Notes under the pieces: model-generated | What the model was told of the DNA's origin: nothing | The model's database searches: none | What the model saw: only the letters and a program-made list of their open reading frames with translations | Part shown: positions 8,845 to 17,527 of the stretch, piece after piece | Position numbering within the stretch: position 1 is the first letter of the stretch | How the letters are laid out: every line of letters starts with the position of its first letter | Source of the DNA: Cytophagales bacterium | GTDB taxonomy: Bacteria > Bacteroidota > Bacteroidia > Cytophagales > Cyclobacteriaceae | Length of the DNA: 64,000 bases | Reading direction: 5' to 3' | Assembly (NCBI GenBank): GCA_017303795.1 | Contig: JAFLBR010000006.1 | Span: forward strand, 62,001-126,000 | Translations under genes and position numbers: made by a program

Positions 8845-10824
8845 TTAATGATTACGGGGAAGTTGAATGGTAAATGTGGAGCCTTCGCCCTCTTTACTTG
8901 TAATTTTTATTTTTCCTTTCAATCGATCAACGGATCGCTTAAGAATATATAAACCCAGTCCGCTGCCCGAAGCACTATCGGTAGCACGATAAAACATTTC
9001 AAAAATTTTCGCCTGATGTTCTTCCGGTATGCCCAGGCCGTTGTCTTCAACCTCCAGCAAAACCATTTCATCCTGCTCACGAATGGTTATTCTTACAAAT
9101 GCATCCGCTTCCTGCGAATACTTGATAGCGTTCTCAATCAAGTTCTGTAAAATAGCATTCAACATAACCCACTCAGCTTCGTAGTTGATACCCGTTGCAA
9201 CATCTTTTACAAACCGGATTCTTGGAAATTTACTTAAGCCCTGCAATGAGTTGATGCAGGTATCAACCAGGTTAACAAAGTCAATTTTCTCCCGCGAAAG
9301 ACTAGTGTTATTTAACCGCGTAAGATTAATCAGCCCGCGAATCATCTGGTTAAGTCGATCCACCTGCTCGTGTTGTCGATCCAGGTATTCAATTGCTTTG
9401 GGATCGGTTACTTCAATTTTTGCAAGATGCGATAGACCCAGTAAAGAAGATATGGGGCCTTTTAAATCGTGCGAGATGCGGTAGAAGAATCCATCCAACT
9501 CCGCATTCTTAGCTTCAATAATTTCAGATTGTTTGCTAATGGTAGCGAGGTTGGCCTGAAGTTCGGTATTAACTTTTATCAGATCTTCGGTTCGCTCTTG
9601 AACGCGCTTCTCTAAAATTTCATTTGTGTTTTGCTGAATGCGCAACGCCTGCAATTGAATCTCCTCTTTCTCGCGTTTGTATCTTCTGTATCGATCGCCC
9701 AGCGCAAAAGCGATTATGCTGGTTTCCATGGCGGCACCAATTTCCACAAAGTGTGTAGTCCAGAAATTAAATTCAAAAACACCACTGTTTCGCAGGGTGA
9801 GAAATAATCCGCCAATCAGGTAAATAGTCCACGCGGCTATGTAGTAAGTAGCAATCGCATTTCCTTTTACGCGGCATACAATGCCGGTGGTAATAAACAT
9901 GATGGTGCAAAGCGATATCAGGTTATTACCAGCCGAAGGTAATTCTTTAAGAACAATCAGTAGGATGGCCAATACTGACAATGGAATGAGTGAAAGCAGC
10001 GCATAATACATAACCCGCGAGTACTTGCGCACCTCCAGAAACCGAATGGTGAAAATGGCAAGCACACTGGTTAATACGCCTAACGAGAGGCGGCCTGTGT
10101 AAAAATTTACTTGTGGATTTTCGGGCCATAAAAATTTACTTGCATAGCCGGAGGCTGAAGCGAAAATCAAGAAGGTACACACAATCGTGCCCATGTAGGC
10201 CAGATAGTTGATCTGCTTTAAACTCAGGTAAATGAAAAAATTATAAAAGAACATCACCAGCAGAATGCCAAAAAATATTCCATACCATAAATCGTCTGTA
10301 CGGGTCTTCTGATGAAACACTTCTTTGTCCATGATATAAACCGGAAATGTTTTAGGGCTTAGCCCGGTAATCTGAATATATACTTCGCTGTTGTTTAACG
10401 AATCGAACAGCAAAGGCAGAGCATGATTGGTGTGCGATATTGCCCGTTCACTTTGAGCTAAGTAATAGCCACTGCGGGAGTGTTGCCATGTGGTGTCTGT
10501 CTTCTGATAAAAATCAACATACTCCAGAAAGGGTGCCGGAATTTCCAGATACCATAAGGTATTTTGCCGTAGCGTGTGGGTATTTATCTTTAGCCAGAGT
10601 GGCTTTTTAAGATAACCAAAAGTTAATGCACCATTGTTTTTTGAAAAAGTAAGTTCGCGAACCTCATCAAACGTTAATCTTCCTGCAGAATCAATCAGTA
10701 CTTCAACTTCGCTATCAACCCGATATACGGTGGTAGTATCACTTAGTTCAACTTGTGCGCATGTGTCAGCGCTCTTAACGAGTAACCCCAGACTAATCAA
10801 AAAAACAACGCACGTAACTCGCAT
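8845..10824 (-). CDS. 7TMR-DISM sensor histidine kinase
   Basis: The 659 residues comprise a signal peptide, a 7TMR-DISM extracellular beta-rich domain (about 35-160, with LWLKINTHT..LWYLEIP), seven membrane helices (about 175-385), a coiled coil (about 390-440), a HisKA domain with the phospho-acceptor His near residue 452 (YRISHDLKGPISS), and a HATPase domain (ENAIKYS, DNGLGIP, GSGLGLYI). It probably senses a carbohydrate or other envelope ligand. It starts 6 bases after the tyrS stop, so the two are likely co-transcribed. No response regulator gene is adjacent. Confidence 0.92.
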   Translation of the reverse strand: MRVTCVVFLISLGLLVKSADTCAQVELSDTTTVYRVDSEVEVLIDSAGRLTFDEVRELTFSKNNGALTFGYLKKPLWLKINTHTLRQNTLWYLEIPAPFLEYVDFYQKTDTTWQHSRSGYYLAQSERAISHTNHALPLLFDSLNNSEVYIQITGLSPKTFPVYIMDKEVFHQKTRTDDLWYGIFFGILLVMFFYNFFIYLSLKQINYLAYMGTIVCTFLIFASASGYASKFLWPENPQVNFYTGRLSLGVLTSVLAIFTIRFLEVRKYSRVMYYALLSLIPLSVLAILLIVLKELPSAGNNLISLCTIMFITTGIVCRVKGNAIATYYIAAWTIYLIGGLFLTLRNSGVFEFNFWTTHFVEIGAAMETSIIAFALGDRYRRYKREKEEIQLQALRIQQNTNEILEKRVQERTEDLIKVNTELQANLATISKQSEIIEAKNAELDGFFYRISHDLKGPISSLLGLSHLAKIEVTDPKAIEYLDRQHEQVDRLNQMIRGLINLTRLNNTSLSREKIDFVNLVDTCINSLQGLSKFPRIRFVKDVATGINYEAEWVMLNAILQNLIENAIKYSQEADAFVRITIREQDEMVLLEVEDNGLGIPEEHQAKIFEMFYRATDSASGSGLGLYILKRSVDRLKGKIKITSKEGEGSTFTIQLPRNH

Positions 10825-10830
10825 CCTAAA

Positions 10831-12120
10831 CTATTCAACAATAATGAGGTAATAGTTTTTCTTTCCTTTCTGCGCCAGCAAGTATTTGTTTTGGAGCAAA
10901 CCGAAGCCCGGCTTTGCAGCCACATCGGTAAGTTTAATTTTATTAATGCTCACACCTCCGCCTTGAATCATTTTGCGGGCTTCACCTTTAGAGGGAAATA
11001 TAGTGGCTTGTGTTAAGTCTGAAAGTAAATCGGTTACGGTGTTAGCCGATTCGTATGTTGATTTTGAAATCGTAACCTGTGGCACGCCTTCAAACACCGC
11101 CAGCAAAGTGTCTTCATCTAAGGTAATAAGATCTTCGGTAACGGAATTTCCGAACAGGATAGAAGAAGCTTTGATGGCTTGTTCAAGATCGGCCGGAGAG
11201 TGTACCCGCGCAGTTATATCTTTCGCCAGTGCAGTTTGTAGTATCCGCAAATGTGGAGCCGTTGCGTGTTCAGCCGTGAGCGAATCAATTTCAGCTTTAT
11301 CCTTTAAAGTGAAAATCCGGATAAAGTTGGCCGCATCGTCATCGCTTGTATTAAGCCAGTATTGATAAAACTTGTATGGCGATGTCTTTTTAGGATCGAG
11401 CCAAACATTGCCACCTTCGGTTTTACCAAACTTGGTACCATCGGCTTTCTTAATCAGTTGTGTGGTTAGGGCATAAGCCTCGCCATTATCTTTTCTGCGG
11501 ATGAATTCGGTGCCAGTAACAATGTTGCCCCATTGATCGGAGCCACCCATTTGAAGTTTGCAGTTCTTGTTTTTGAATAACCAATAGAAGTCGTAGCCCT
11601 GCACCAATTGGTAACTGAATTCGGTAAAAGAAAGCCCTGACTCCAACCGCTTTTGTACAGAATCTTTAGCCATCATGTAATTGATGGTAATGTGCTTGCC
11701 TACATCGCGGATAAAATCCAGAAACCGAAATTCTTTAAACCAATCGTAGTTGTTTACCATTTCGGCTGCGTTGGGTGCACCCGATGAGAAGTCGAGGAAT
11801 TTTTCGAGTTGCGCCTTTACACAATTCACATTGTGGGTAAGCACTTCTTCCGATAGCAGGTTGCGTTCAGCCGATTTGCCTGACGGATCGCCCACCATGC
11901 CTGTAGCGCCACCCACCAATACAACAGGTTTATGGCCACAGCACTGAAACTGAAGCAATGTCATAATCTGAACCAAGTGGCCAATGTGCAGCGAATCGGC
12001 TGTAGGATCGAAGCCGATATAACCGGAGGTCATTCCCTTTTTAAGCTCATCTTCGGTACCGGGCATGATATCGTGCAACATGCCGCGCCATTTCAACTCC
12101 TCAACAAAATTCTTTTCCAT
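10831..12120 (-). CDS. tyrS: Tyrosyl-tRNA synthetase
   Basis: The 429-residue class Ic synthetase charges tRNA-Tyr. It has the HIGH-type motif [11 protein letters not shown] near residue 40, the tyrosine pocket [11 protein letters not shown] and [11 protein letters not shown], the KMSKS-type loop [13 protein letters not shown] near residue 230, and a C-terminal S4 RNA-binding domain ([18 protein letters not shown]). It is the first gene of a likely two-gene unit with the sensor kinase. A TAnnTTTG promoter box lies 17 bases upstream of the ATG. Confidence 0.97.
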   Translation of the reverse strand: MEKNFVEELKWRGMLHDIMPGTEDELKKGMTSGYIGFDPTADSLHIGHLVQIMTLLQFQCCGHKPVVLVGGATGMVGDPSGKSAERNLLSEEVLTHNVNCVKAQLEKFLDFSSGAPNAAEMVNNYDWFKEFRFLDFIRDVGKHITINYMMAKDSVQKRLESGLSFTEFSYQLVQGYDFYWLFKNKNCKLQMGGSDQWGNIVTGTEFIRRKDNGEAYALTTQLIKKADGTKFGKTEGGNVWLDPKKTSPYKFYQYWLNTSDDDAANFIRIFTLKDKAEIDSLTAEHATAPHLRILQTALAKDITARVHSPADLEQAIKASSILFGNSVTEDLITLDEDTLLAVFEGVPQVTISKSTYESANTVTDLLSDLTQATIFPSKGEARKMIQGGGVSINKIKLTDVAAKPGFGLLQNKYLLAQKGKKNYYLIIVE

Positions 12121-12136
12121 TTTCGAAATCAGGCCT

Positions 12137-12144
12137 CAAATATA
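12137..12144 (-). promoter_or_regulatory. -7 box of the tyrS promoter
   Basis: On the reverse strand this reads TATATTTG, a match to TAnnTTTG, 17 bases before the tyrS ATG. CAAA on the plus strand (TTTG on the reverse strand) at 12161 is a candidate -33 element at 16-base spacing. Confidence 0.55.
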
Positions 12145-12319
12145 AGGTAGCTGGCGCAATCAAAATAATAGAATTCAGTTGAAGTTATAGTTTGTATTAT
12201 TAATTGTAAAATTTTAAAAATCAATTATTTATGTGTTATTAACTAAAGTAATGTGTTTTTAAAATTTCAGGAAATTGATTAGCAAGTAGTATCATTGAAG
12301 TTTAAACTTCGATTCAACT

Positions 12320-12790
12320 ATGCAACAGCCCGATTCACTCAATCTTGTAGCCGAATTTCACACCACCTTTAAACACCCGATATTAAGCGAGCCCACCATT
12401 CCTGCTGAGAACCGGTGCAAACTAAGAGTAGCCCTGTTGGCGGAAGAACTTAAGGAGCTTGAAGTGGCCATTCTGGAAAAAGACATTGTGGGGATTGCCG
12501 ATGCCTTTTGCGATCTGCAATACGTTCTTTCCGGGGCGATACTGGAATTTGGTCTGGGCGATAAGTTTAAAGCCTTGTTTGATGAAGTGCAACGCTCTAA
12601 CATGAGCAAGGCCTGTACTTCGGAAGCTGAAGCAAAAGCCACCGTGGAACATTATCTTAAAAAGGATGGCACCGAATGCTTCTACCAACAAGCAGGCGAT
12701 AAGTGGCTGGTCTATCGCAAGTCTGACAATAAAACGATTAAGTCTGTAGGGTATTCTCCAGCCAACCTGGATGGGATTGTGAACGGCTGA
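12320..12790 (+). CDS. MazG/PRA-PH-like nucleoside triphosphate pyrophosphohydrolase
   Basis: The 156-residue protein has an all-alpha NTP-PPase core with the acidic EELKELEVAI helix near residues 45-54 and DAFCDLQYVLSGA near 72-84. These are the E-x2-E and D-x3-D type metal-binding motifs of PRA-PH/MazG proteins. The C-terminal 50 residues carry a substrate-region tail seen in phage and bacterial Cof-like pyrophosphohydrolases. It probably hydrolyses a nucleoside triphosphate to the monophosphate and pyrophosphate; the exact nucleotide is unknown. It converges with the small gene ending at 12792. Confidence 0.8.
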   Translation: MQQPDSLNLVAEFHTTFKHPILSEPTIPAENRCKLRVALLAEELKELEVAILEKDIVGIADAFCDLQYVLSGAILEFGLGDKFKALFDEVQRSNMSKACTSEAEAKATVEHYLKKDGTECFYQQAGDKWLVYRKSDNKTIKSVGYSPANLDGIVNG

Positions 12791-12791
12791 T

Positions 12792-13019
12792 CTACACGTA
12801 AAATTCTAATTGGAAAACGGCATCCTGGCCCCGGAGCGGCATAGGATGTATGGCAATAATTGTCATCTCATTGTATGCCTTAATAAACTCCTGCCGGCTT
12901 ATGCGAAGCTTGGTAACGCCAGGCCTGATCTTATGGTACTGCATCCTGCCCGAACGGTTTGCCGTTGCAGAATACATGTATTCAAACCGGATAGGAATAG
13001 GAGAGGGGATGTACTTCAT
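12792..13019 (-). CDS. Small protein of unknown function (75 aa)
   Basis: I do not recognise this family. The protein is basic, with no signal peptide or membrane segment and a predicted beta-rich character (FEYMYSATANRSGRMQYHKI near the start; MTIIAIHPM; FQLEFYV at the end). It begins 11 bases after the stop of another small reverse-strand gene, and the pair is probably one transcript. The tight packing between a convergent neighbour and that gene supports coding. The role is unknown. Confidence 0.55.
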   Translation of the reverse strand: MKYIPSPIPIRFEYMYSATANRSGRMQYHKIRPGVTKLRISRQEFIKAYNEMTIIAIHPMPLRGQDAVFQLEFYV

Positions 13020-13030
13020 AGTGAATCACC

Positions 13031-13279
13031 TCATGCATAGGCACGCTTAAAATCGCTGTGCAACAGGCTGTTATGTACCATATTATACTGCGCCAATAAC
13101 GAATAGGCCCATTGTGGTACATAGTTAAACCGGTTTTCGTATTCCGATATCTTGTTACACAACTCGCTAACATAAAACCGGATCTGATCCAGATTGCGGC
13201 AATCTGAAGGGCGCTCAAAGTTTCTGGAAGTGAAATTCCTGAAGTCTGACTCAAGTTTTTTCTTTTCGAATTCGCTCAT
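13031..13279 (-). CDS. Small helical protein of unknown function (82 aa)
   Basis: From ATG 13279 the product is 82 residues, charged and mostly helical (MSEFEKKKLESDFRNF, then VSELCNKISEYENRFNYVP). No known domain is recognised. An alternative ATG at 13291 lies inside a TGTG-N8-CACA palindrome, so I prefer 13279, which leaves that palindrome just upstream. It is first in a two-gene unit with the 75-residue protein. The two palindromes suggest repression by a dimeric regulator, perhaps one of these proteins, though no helix-turn-helix is obvious in either. Confidence 0.6.
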   Translation of the reverse strand: MSEFEKKKLESDFRNFTSRNFERPSDCRNLDQIRFYVSELCNKISEYENRFNYVPQWAYSLLAQYNMVHNSLLHSDFKRAYA

Positions 13280-13283
13280 ATCA

Positions 13284-13353
13284 TTGTGCATTTATACACA
13301 ATGATAAATATAATTTTTACATATATACAAATATTTATGTGCAATATTTCACA
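13284..13353 (-). promoter_or_regulatory. Two TGTG-N8-CACA operator-like palindromes
   Basis: The first site (13285-13300) is TGTG-N8-CACA, extended by one base pair on each side. The second (13338-13353) has the same half-sites and the same 8-base spacer. Their centres are 53 bases apart, about five helical turns, so both would face the same side of the DNA. The region is very AT-rich and lies upstream of the 82-residue gene. Confidence 0.55.
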
Positions 13354-13544
13354 AAATATTTCAAAAGCCTTCATTTTACTGCAAAAACAAGGTTTTACCG
13401 ATTTGAGATTTTACTCTGATCTGTTGATGAAGTAGACTAAAAACCTAATACCAATGCACTTTGTTAAATCGCTACAGTCATCACATTCAAAAGCTTGTTT
13501 TATCGTTATTGTATTACCTTTAGAATCTTAATTTAAACCTTAGT

Positions 13545-14441
13545 ATGGATAATCTGGATGAACTTGCGTTTGTGGATGGCTGGTACAATTTTATGTTGGT
13601 ATCGGCAATTGTATGTGTTGTTATTGCTCTGGTCGTGTTTCTGATTTATCACCTCAAAGTTTCTTTGATTAAAACCTATAAAGAAAAGCATGACTATGTA
13701 AATGCTTCCGAAATCAAGTGGCTTAATTGGGTGTTTGTATTCCTCGGTATTTCCGTTGCTTGCCTTATTAACATGTATGGCAAAGATGAAATAGGAGGTC
13801 CGGGTACGGCCTTCTTCGTGCGGTTATTCTTTTCAGTGGCAGGCGCAACGTTGGTCATGTATATCGCATCGCTTATACTCAGGTTTTATTACCCTACACC
13901 ACTTAATAAGAAACTGCGCAAATTACGGTATGCACCGCGCACCTCTTCGGCTGGTAACAAAATGAAACTGCTTAGCGAAGATGAAGAAGATGTTCACCTG
14001 AATGAAGGTATGCAGGCGGAGGAGAACATCTTTTCAATTGACTACGATGTGTGGGTGGATGAAAAAACACAAGAAGTTCGGATTGAGAAATACCAAGGTC
14101 ATTTGATTTCGCTACAGTGCAATAACTGTAGCTTTTACACCATGCGCGTTCAGCGCGAAGAAATTATCGAGCGTCAGGAAGATGGTTCGCCAAAAGAATT
14201 GCTAAAGCATTACCAATGTTCTTACTGTAAAAATATCCGCGCCACTCAGTTTTCTATCAGTCGCAAAGAGTCTGAAGATTACAAACACGTGAAACCTAAG
14301 TTTAGGAAGAGTTCCAAAAACATTGAGCTTATTAAAATCGACATTCATTCAGCCCTTGGCGGAAAGAAAACATTCGAATTCCAGTCGGTTGAGGAAGTAC
14401 AAAAATTCCTGAATGAGTTCGATTTTGATAAAGTTGCCTGA
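13545..14441 (+). CDS. Membrane protein with cytoplasmic zinc-ribbon-like domain
   Basis: The 298-residue protein has three predicted membrane helices (about 15-38, 62-82 and 92-115). A soluble region follows with two Cys pairs, CNNC (about 191-194) and CSYC (about 228-231), that could hold one zinc ion. An acidic stretch (SEDEEDVHLNE) lies between. I do not recognise a named family. The tail-specific protease gene follows after 54 bases on the same strand, so a shared transcript is possible. The function is unknown. Confidence 0.75.
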   Translation: MDNLDELAFVDGWYNFMLVSAIVCVVIALVVFLIYHLKVSLIKTYKEKHDYVNASEIKWLNWVFVFLGISVACLINMYGKDEIGGPGTAFFVRLFFSVAGATLVMYIASLILRFYYPTPLNKKLRKLRYAPRTSSAGNKMKLLSEDEEDVHLNEGMQAEENIFSIDYDVWVDEKTQEVRIEKYQGHLISLQCNNCSFYTMRVQREEIIERQEDGSPKELLKHYQCSYCKNIRATQFSISRKESEDYKHVKPKFRKSSKNIELIKIDIHSALGGKKTFEFQSVEEVQKFLNEFDFDKVA

Positions 14442-14495
14442 AAAAACGGCATCTTGTTTGTTACCCCTTCCGTTATTAAACAGAAATAATTGATT

Positions 14496-16523
14496 ATGAG
14501 TAAAAGATTTGTTGTTGGAATTGGATTAGTAGTGCTGTTGGCGGTGAAGGTTCAGGCACAAGATACTTTACAGTTTAAATCCAAGCCGGTTTTTGGAAAA
14601 GAAGCCCGTGTTATCTCCTACATCCTGGATAACAATCATTACCGGAAAATAAAACTTAACGATTCGTTGTCGGCTGCTATTTTAACACGCTATGTTAAAG
14701 AACTGGATAACAGTAAAACTTATTTTCTTGCTTCGGATGTAAAGGCTTTCGATCGGTATAAATATTCTATTGATGACTTAACCCGAAATGAAAACGTAAC
14801 GCCAGCATTCGAAATCTATAGAGTGTTTGATAAGCGTTATAAAGAACGTATGGACTACGTGTTAAATACACTGGTGAACCAAAACTATGATTACGCTACA
14901 GATGAATATTACGATACTGATCGTGACAAAGCTAATTGGGCCAACAGCAAAGAAGAACTTAACGACATCTGGCGGAAGATTATCAAAAGCCAGGCATTAA
15001 GCTTAAAGCTGGCAGGTAAAAAGCCCGAAGAAATTACCGAAACACTAAAGACCCGGTATCAACGATTCAGCAAAACTTTTTCGCAATTCAATTCTGAAGA
15101 TGTGTTCAGCATCTACATGAATTCAATTACTGAAGCTTACGATCCGCACACCAACTACATGTCGCCAAAACAATCTGATTTGTTTAAGCAGCAAATGAGT
15201 TTATCGTTGGAAGGTATTGGTGCACAACTGCAATCAGAAAACGATTATGTTAAAATAGTGAAGATATTACCGGGTGGCGATGCGCAGAAATCGGGTAAAG
15301 TAAATGTTAACGATTTGATTACCGCAGTTGCACAAGGCAAGGATGGTGAAATGGTTGATGTAGTGGGCTGGCGCCTGGACGATGTTGTAAAACTGATTAA
15401 AGGTCCGAAGGGAACTGTAGTTCGTTTAATGATTCTTCCTGCAAAGACTGGCGTAAACGGGCCGGCCCAGGAAGTTGTGTTGGTGCGCGATAAAATTAAA
15501 TTAGAAGATCAGGCTGCTAAGAAAGAAGTAATCAATTATCAGCTAAATGGTCGGCAGGCAAAATTGGGTGTTATTTCATTGCCCAGTTTCTATATGGATT
15601 ATGAAGCCTATCAAAAAGGTGATCCCAACTATAAAAGCACCACCCGCGATGTGAAACGCCTGATTGGTGAACTTAAAGCAGAAGGCGTGGAAGGAATTGT
15701 AATGGATTTGAGAAATAACGGGGGTGGCTCTTTACCAGAGGCTGTTGATCTTACCGGATTGTTCATTAAAGATGGGCCTGTGGTGCAAGTGAAAAACTCG
15801 ACCAACAAGATTGATGTACTTCCCGATGACGATAAAGAAATTTTTTATGGCGGACCATTGGTTGTATTAACCAATCGCTTTAGTGCCTCAGCATCAGAAA
15901 TTTTTGCGGGAGCCATACAGGATTATCAACGTGGCGTGGTAGTAGGCGAGTCCACCTTTGGAAAAGGAACGGTACAAACGGTGTTGGATCTGAGTAGATT
16001 TATTAATGATACCGAACCCGTAGGCGAATTAAAACTTACGTTTCAGAAATTCTACCGTGTAACGGGAAGCAGTACGCAACACAAAGGCGTATCGCCCGAT
16101 ATCAATCTGCCTTCCCCATTTGATGCGGAACATTTTGGCGAAAGTTCCAGCCCTAACGCATTACCGTGGGATGTAATTCGGGCGGCAAGTTTCCAGAAAG
16201 TAACTCAGGTAAATCCTCAGGTACTGGCTGGTTTAAATAAAGCTTATTCGGATAGAACCCGTTACGATGCCAACCTTAAAAAGTTTATCACCGAAACAGA
16301 TGAACTTAAAAAGAACCTGAATGAAACGCGCATTTCATTAAATGAAACAAAGCGCAAGCAGGAAATGGCCGAAGCGGAAAAGAAGAAAGCTGCCGAAAAG
16401 TTAGACACCAAGATCACCTCTAAAGAAGGCTTGCCGGTAGATGAACTTCAGAACCTGAAAGATGAATACCTGCGCGAAGGTTTACTTATTCTGGGCGACC
16501 TGATTACAAAACGATTTGGATAA
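14496..16523 (+). CDS. C-terminal processing (tail-specific) protease, S41A family
   Basis: From ATG 14496 the protein has 675 residues with a signal peptide (RFVVGIGLVVLLAVKVQAQ). It has an N-terminal helical domain with DPHTNYMSPKQ, a PDZ domain (about 230-320), and the S41 catalytic core with RNNGGGSLPEAV, Ser near 465 in SASASEIFAGA, and Lys near 489 in FGKGTVQT. A charged helical tail follows. Prc/Tsp proteases act in the periplasm on C-termini of envelope proteins. An upstream TTG (14490) is less likely. It is convergent with the TraB/GumN gene. Confidence 0.93.
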   Translation: MSKRFVVGIGLVVLLAVKVQAQDTLQFKSKPVFGKEARVISYILDNNHYRKIKLNDSLSAAILTRYVKELDNSKTYFLASDVKAFDRYKYSIDDLTRNENVTPAFEIYRVFDKRYKERMDYVLNTLVNQNYDYATDEYYDTDRDKANWANSKEELNDIWRKIIKSQALSLKLAGKKPEEITETLKTRYQRFSKTFSQFNSEDVFSIYMNSITEAYDPHTNYMSPKQSDLFKQQMSLSLEGIGAQLQSENDYVKIVKILPGGDAQKSGKVNVNDLITAVAQGKDGEMVDVVGWRLDDVVKLIKGPKGTVVRLMILPAKTGVNGPAQEVVLVRDKIKLEDQAAKKEVINYQLNGRQAKLGVISLPSFYMDYEAYQKGDPNYKSTTRDVKRLIGELKAEGVEGIVMDLRNNGGGSLPEAVDLTGLFIKDGPVVQVKNSTNKIDVLPDDDKEIFYGGPLVVLTNRFSASASEIFAGAIQDYQRGVVVGESTFGKGTVQTVLDLSRFINDTEPVGELKLTFQKFYRVTGSSTQHKGVSPDINLPSPFDAEHFGESSSPNALPWDVIRAASFQKVTQVNPQVLAGLNKAYSDRTRYDANLKKFITETDELKKNLNETRISLNETKRKQEMAEAEKKKAAEKLDTKITSKEGLPVDELQNLKDEYLREGLLILGDLITKRFG

Positions 16524-16525
16524 TC

Positions 16526-17398
16526 CTATCGGGATACCGTAACGGGAGTGAGCGTGTAACCTTTTGCTTTTAACAAAGTCAATAGACCACGCTCACCCTC
16601 CAGGTGCCCGATGCCTACCGATACAAAAGCTACATCATTCTTCATCATCTTCTCAAGTTTGGGTAGCCACTCTTCATTGCGTTTATAATAAAATTCTTCA
16701 ATGAATTTCTGGTTGTTATCGAGTGGGTGTAAGGTGTATTCAAAAATCTCTTCCAGTTTGCCTTGCGGATAATCGGCCATCAGTTTTTTAAATTCTTCTT
16801 TCTGATCTTTAAAGTAAGTGGCAGCATGAACAAGCGCCAACACTTGCTCGTTAACCGGAAACGAGTTTAAGGCCGCAGCCTCGCGTTCAATTTTTTCAAG
16901 ACTATACGTTTTAACTTTATTGGCTTTGGCAAAGCGCAGTAACTCAATATCATAATATTTTACACCTTCGCCTAAAGCCAGCCGCGTCATCGAAACAGAA
17001 ATAGCCAGTGGTTTTAATCGGGCATACTTAGCTTCGAACGCAACTTTTCCAATACCAAACTCTTTTTCGAACAGTGAAGTTACTTGCTTGTATTGTTCAG
17101 GTGTGGTATGCGTGGCCAGACTTTCTCCTTTTGGAAAATGTAATGCCTTATTCAACTCGTGTTGTGCATGATGATCTACCTGATCCTCAATCACAAACAG
17201 ATTGGCTGCTTTGATTTTATCTTTTGCTTCCTGCGGAAAGTAGAATTCTTTTTCGCCTGTAAACTTCAACGTTCCAAACAAGTACGATGGCTTGGTAATT
17301 CCATTGCCCGAAATCTCCCAAAGGATACTGCTATCCTGTGCTATCGATATCGAAACTGACAAAAAGACTAAACCCAAGACAACCAAACACTTTTTCAT
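16526..17398 (-). CDS. TraB/GumN family protein
   Basis: From ATG 17398 (MKKCLVVLGLVFL) the protein has 290 residues with a clear signal peptide ending near ISIAQ. The family is marked by WEISGNGITKPSYLFGTLKF near the N-terminus, a central helical region, and VAFVSVGIGHLEGERGLLTLLKAKGY at the C-terminus with the conserved GxxH. Distant relatives are metalloproteases such as TIKI, but the bacterial role is unproven. Likely periplasmic or envelope-bound. It converges on the tail-specific protease gene three bases away. Confidence 0.85.
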   Translation of the reverse strand: MKKCLVVLGLVFLSVSISIAQDSSILWEISGNGITKPSYLFGTLKFTGEKEFYFPQEAKDKIKAANLFVIEDQVDHHAQHELNKALHFPKGESLATHTTPEQYKQVTSLFEKEFGIGKVAFEAKYARLKPLAISVSMTRLALGEGVKYYDIELLRFAKANKVKTYSLEKIEREAAALNSFPVNEQVLALVHAATYFKDQKEEFKKLMADYPQGKLEEIFEYTLHPLDNNQKFIEEFYYKRNEEWLPKLEKMMKNDVAFVSVGIGHLEGERGLLTLLKAKGYTLTPVTVSR

Positions 17399-17527
17399 GT
17401 TATAAATTTTGTTGACAAAGAAAGCAGAAATGCCGGAGAAAAGGAAGTTGATAAATTTTAAGGAAACCCAAATTAAGGTACTGGATTGCAACGCTATTCC
17501 TTGTAAATTACGCCTTTTGGTTCGTAC

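Noticed and set aside
12810-13050. Plus-strand frames of 66-76 residues opposite the small-protein pair
   Set aside because: The reverse-strand pair fits the spacing to neighbours and has upstream palindromes; the plus-strand products look like shadow translation.
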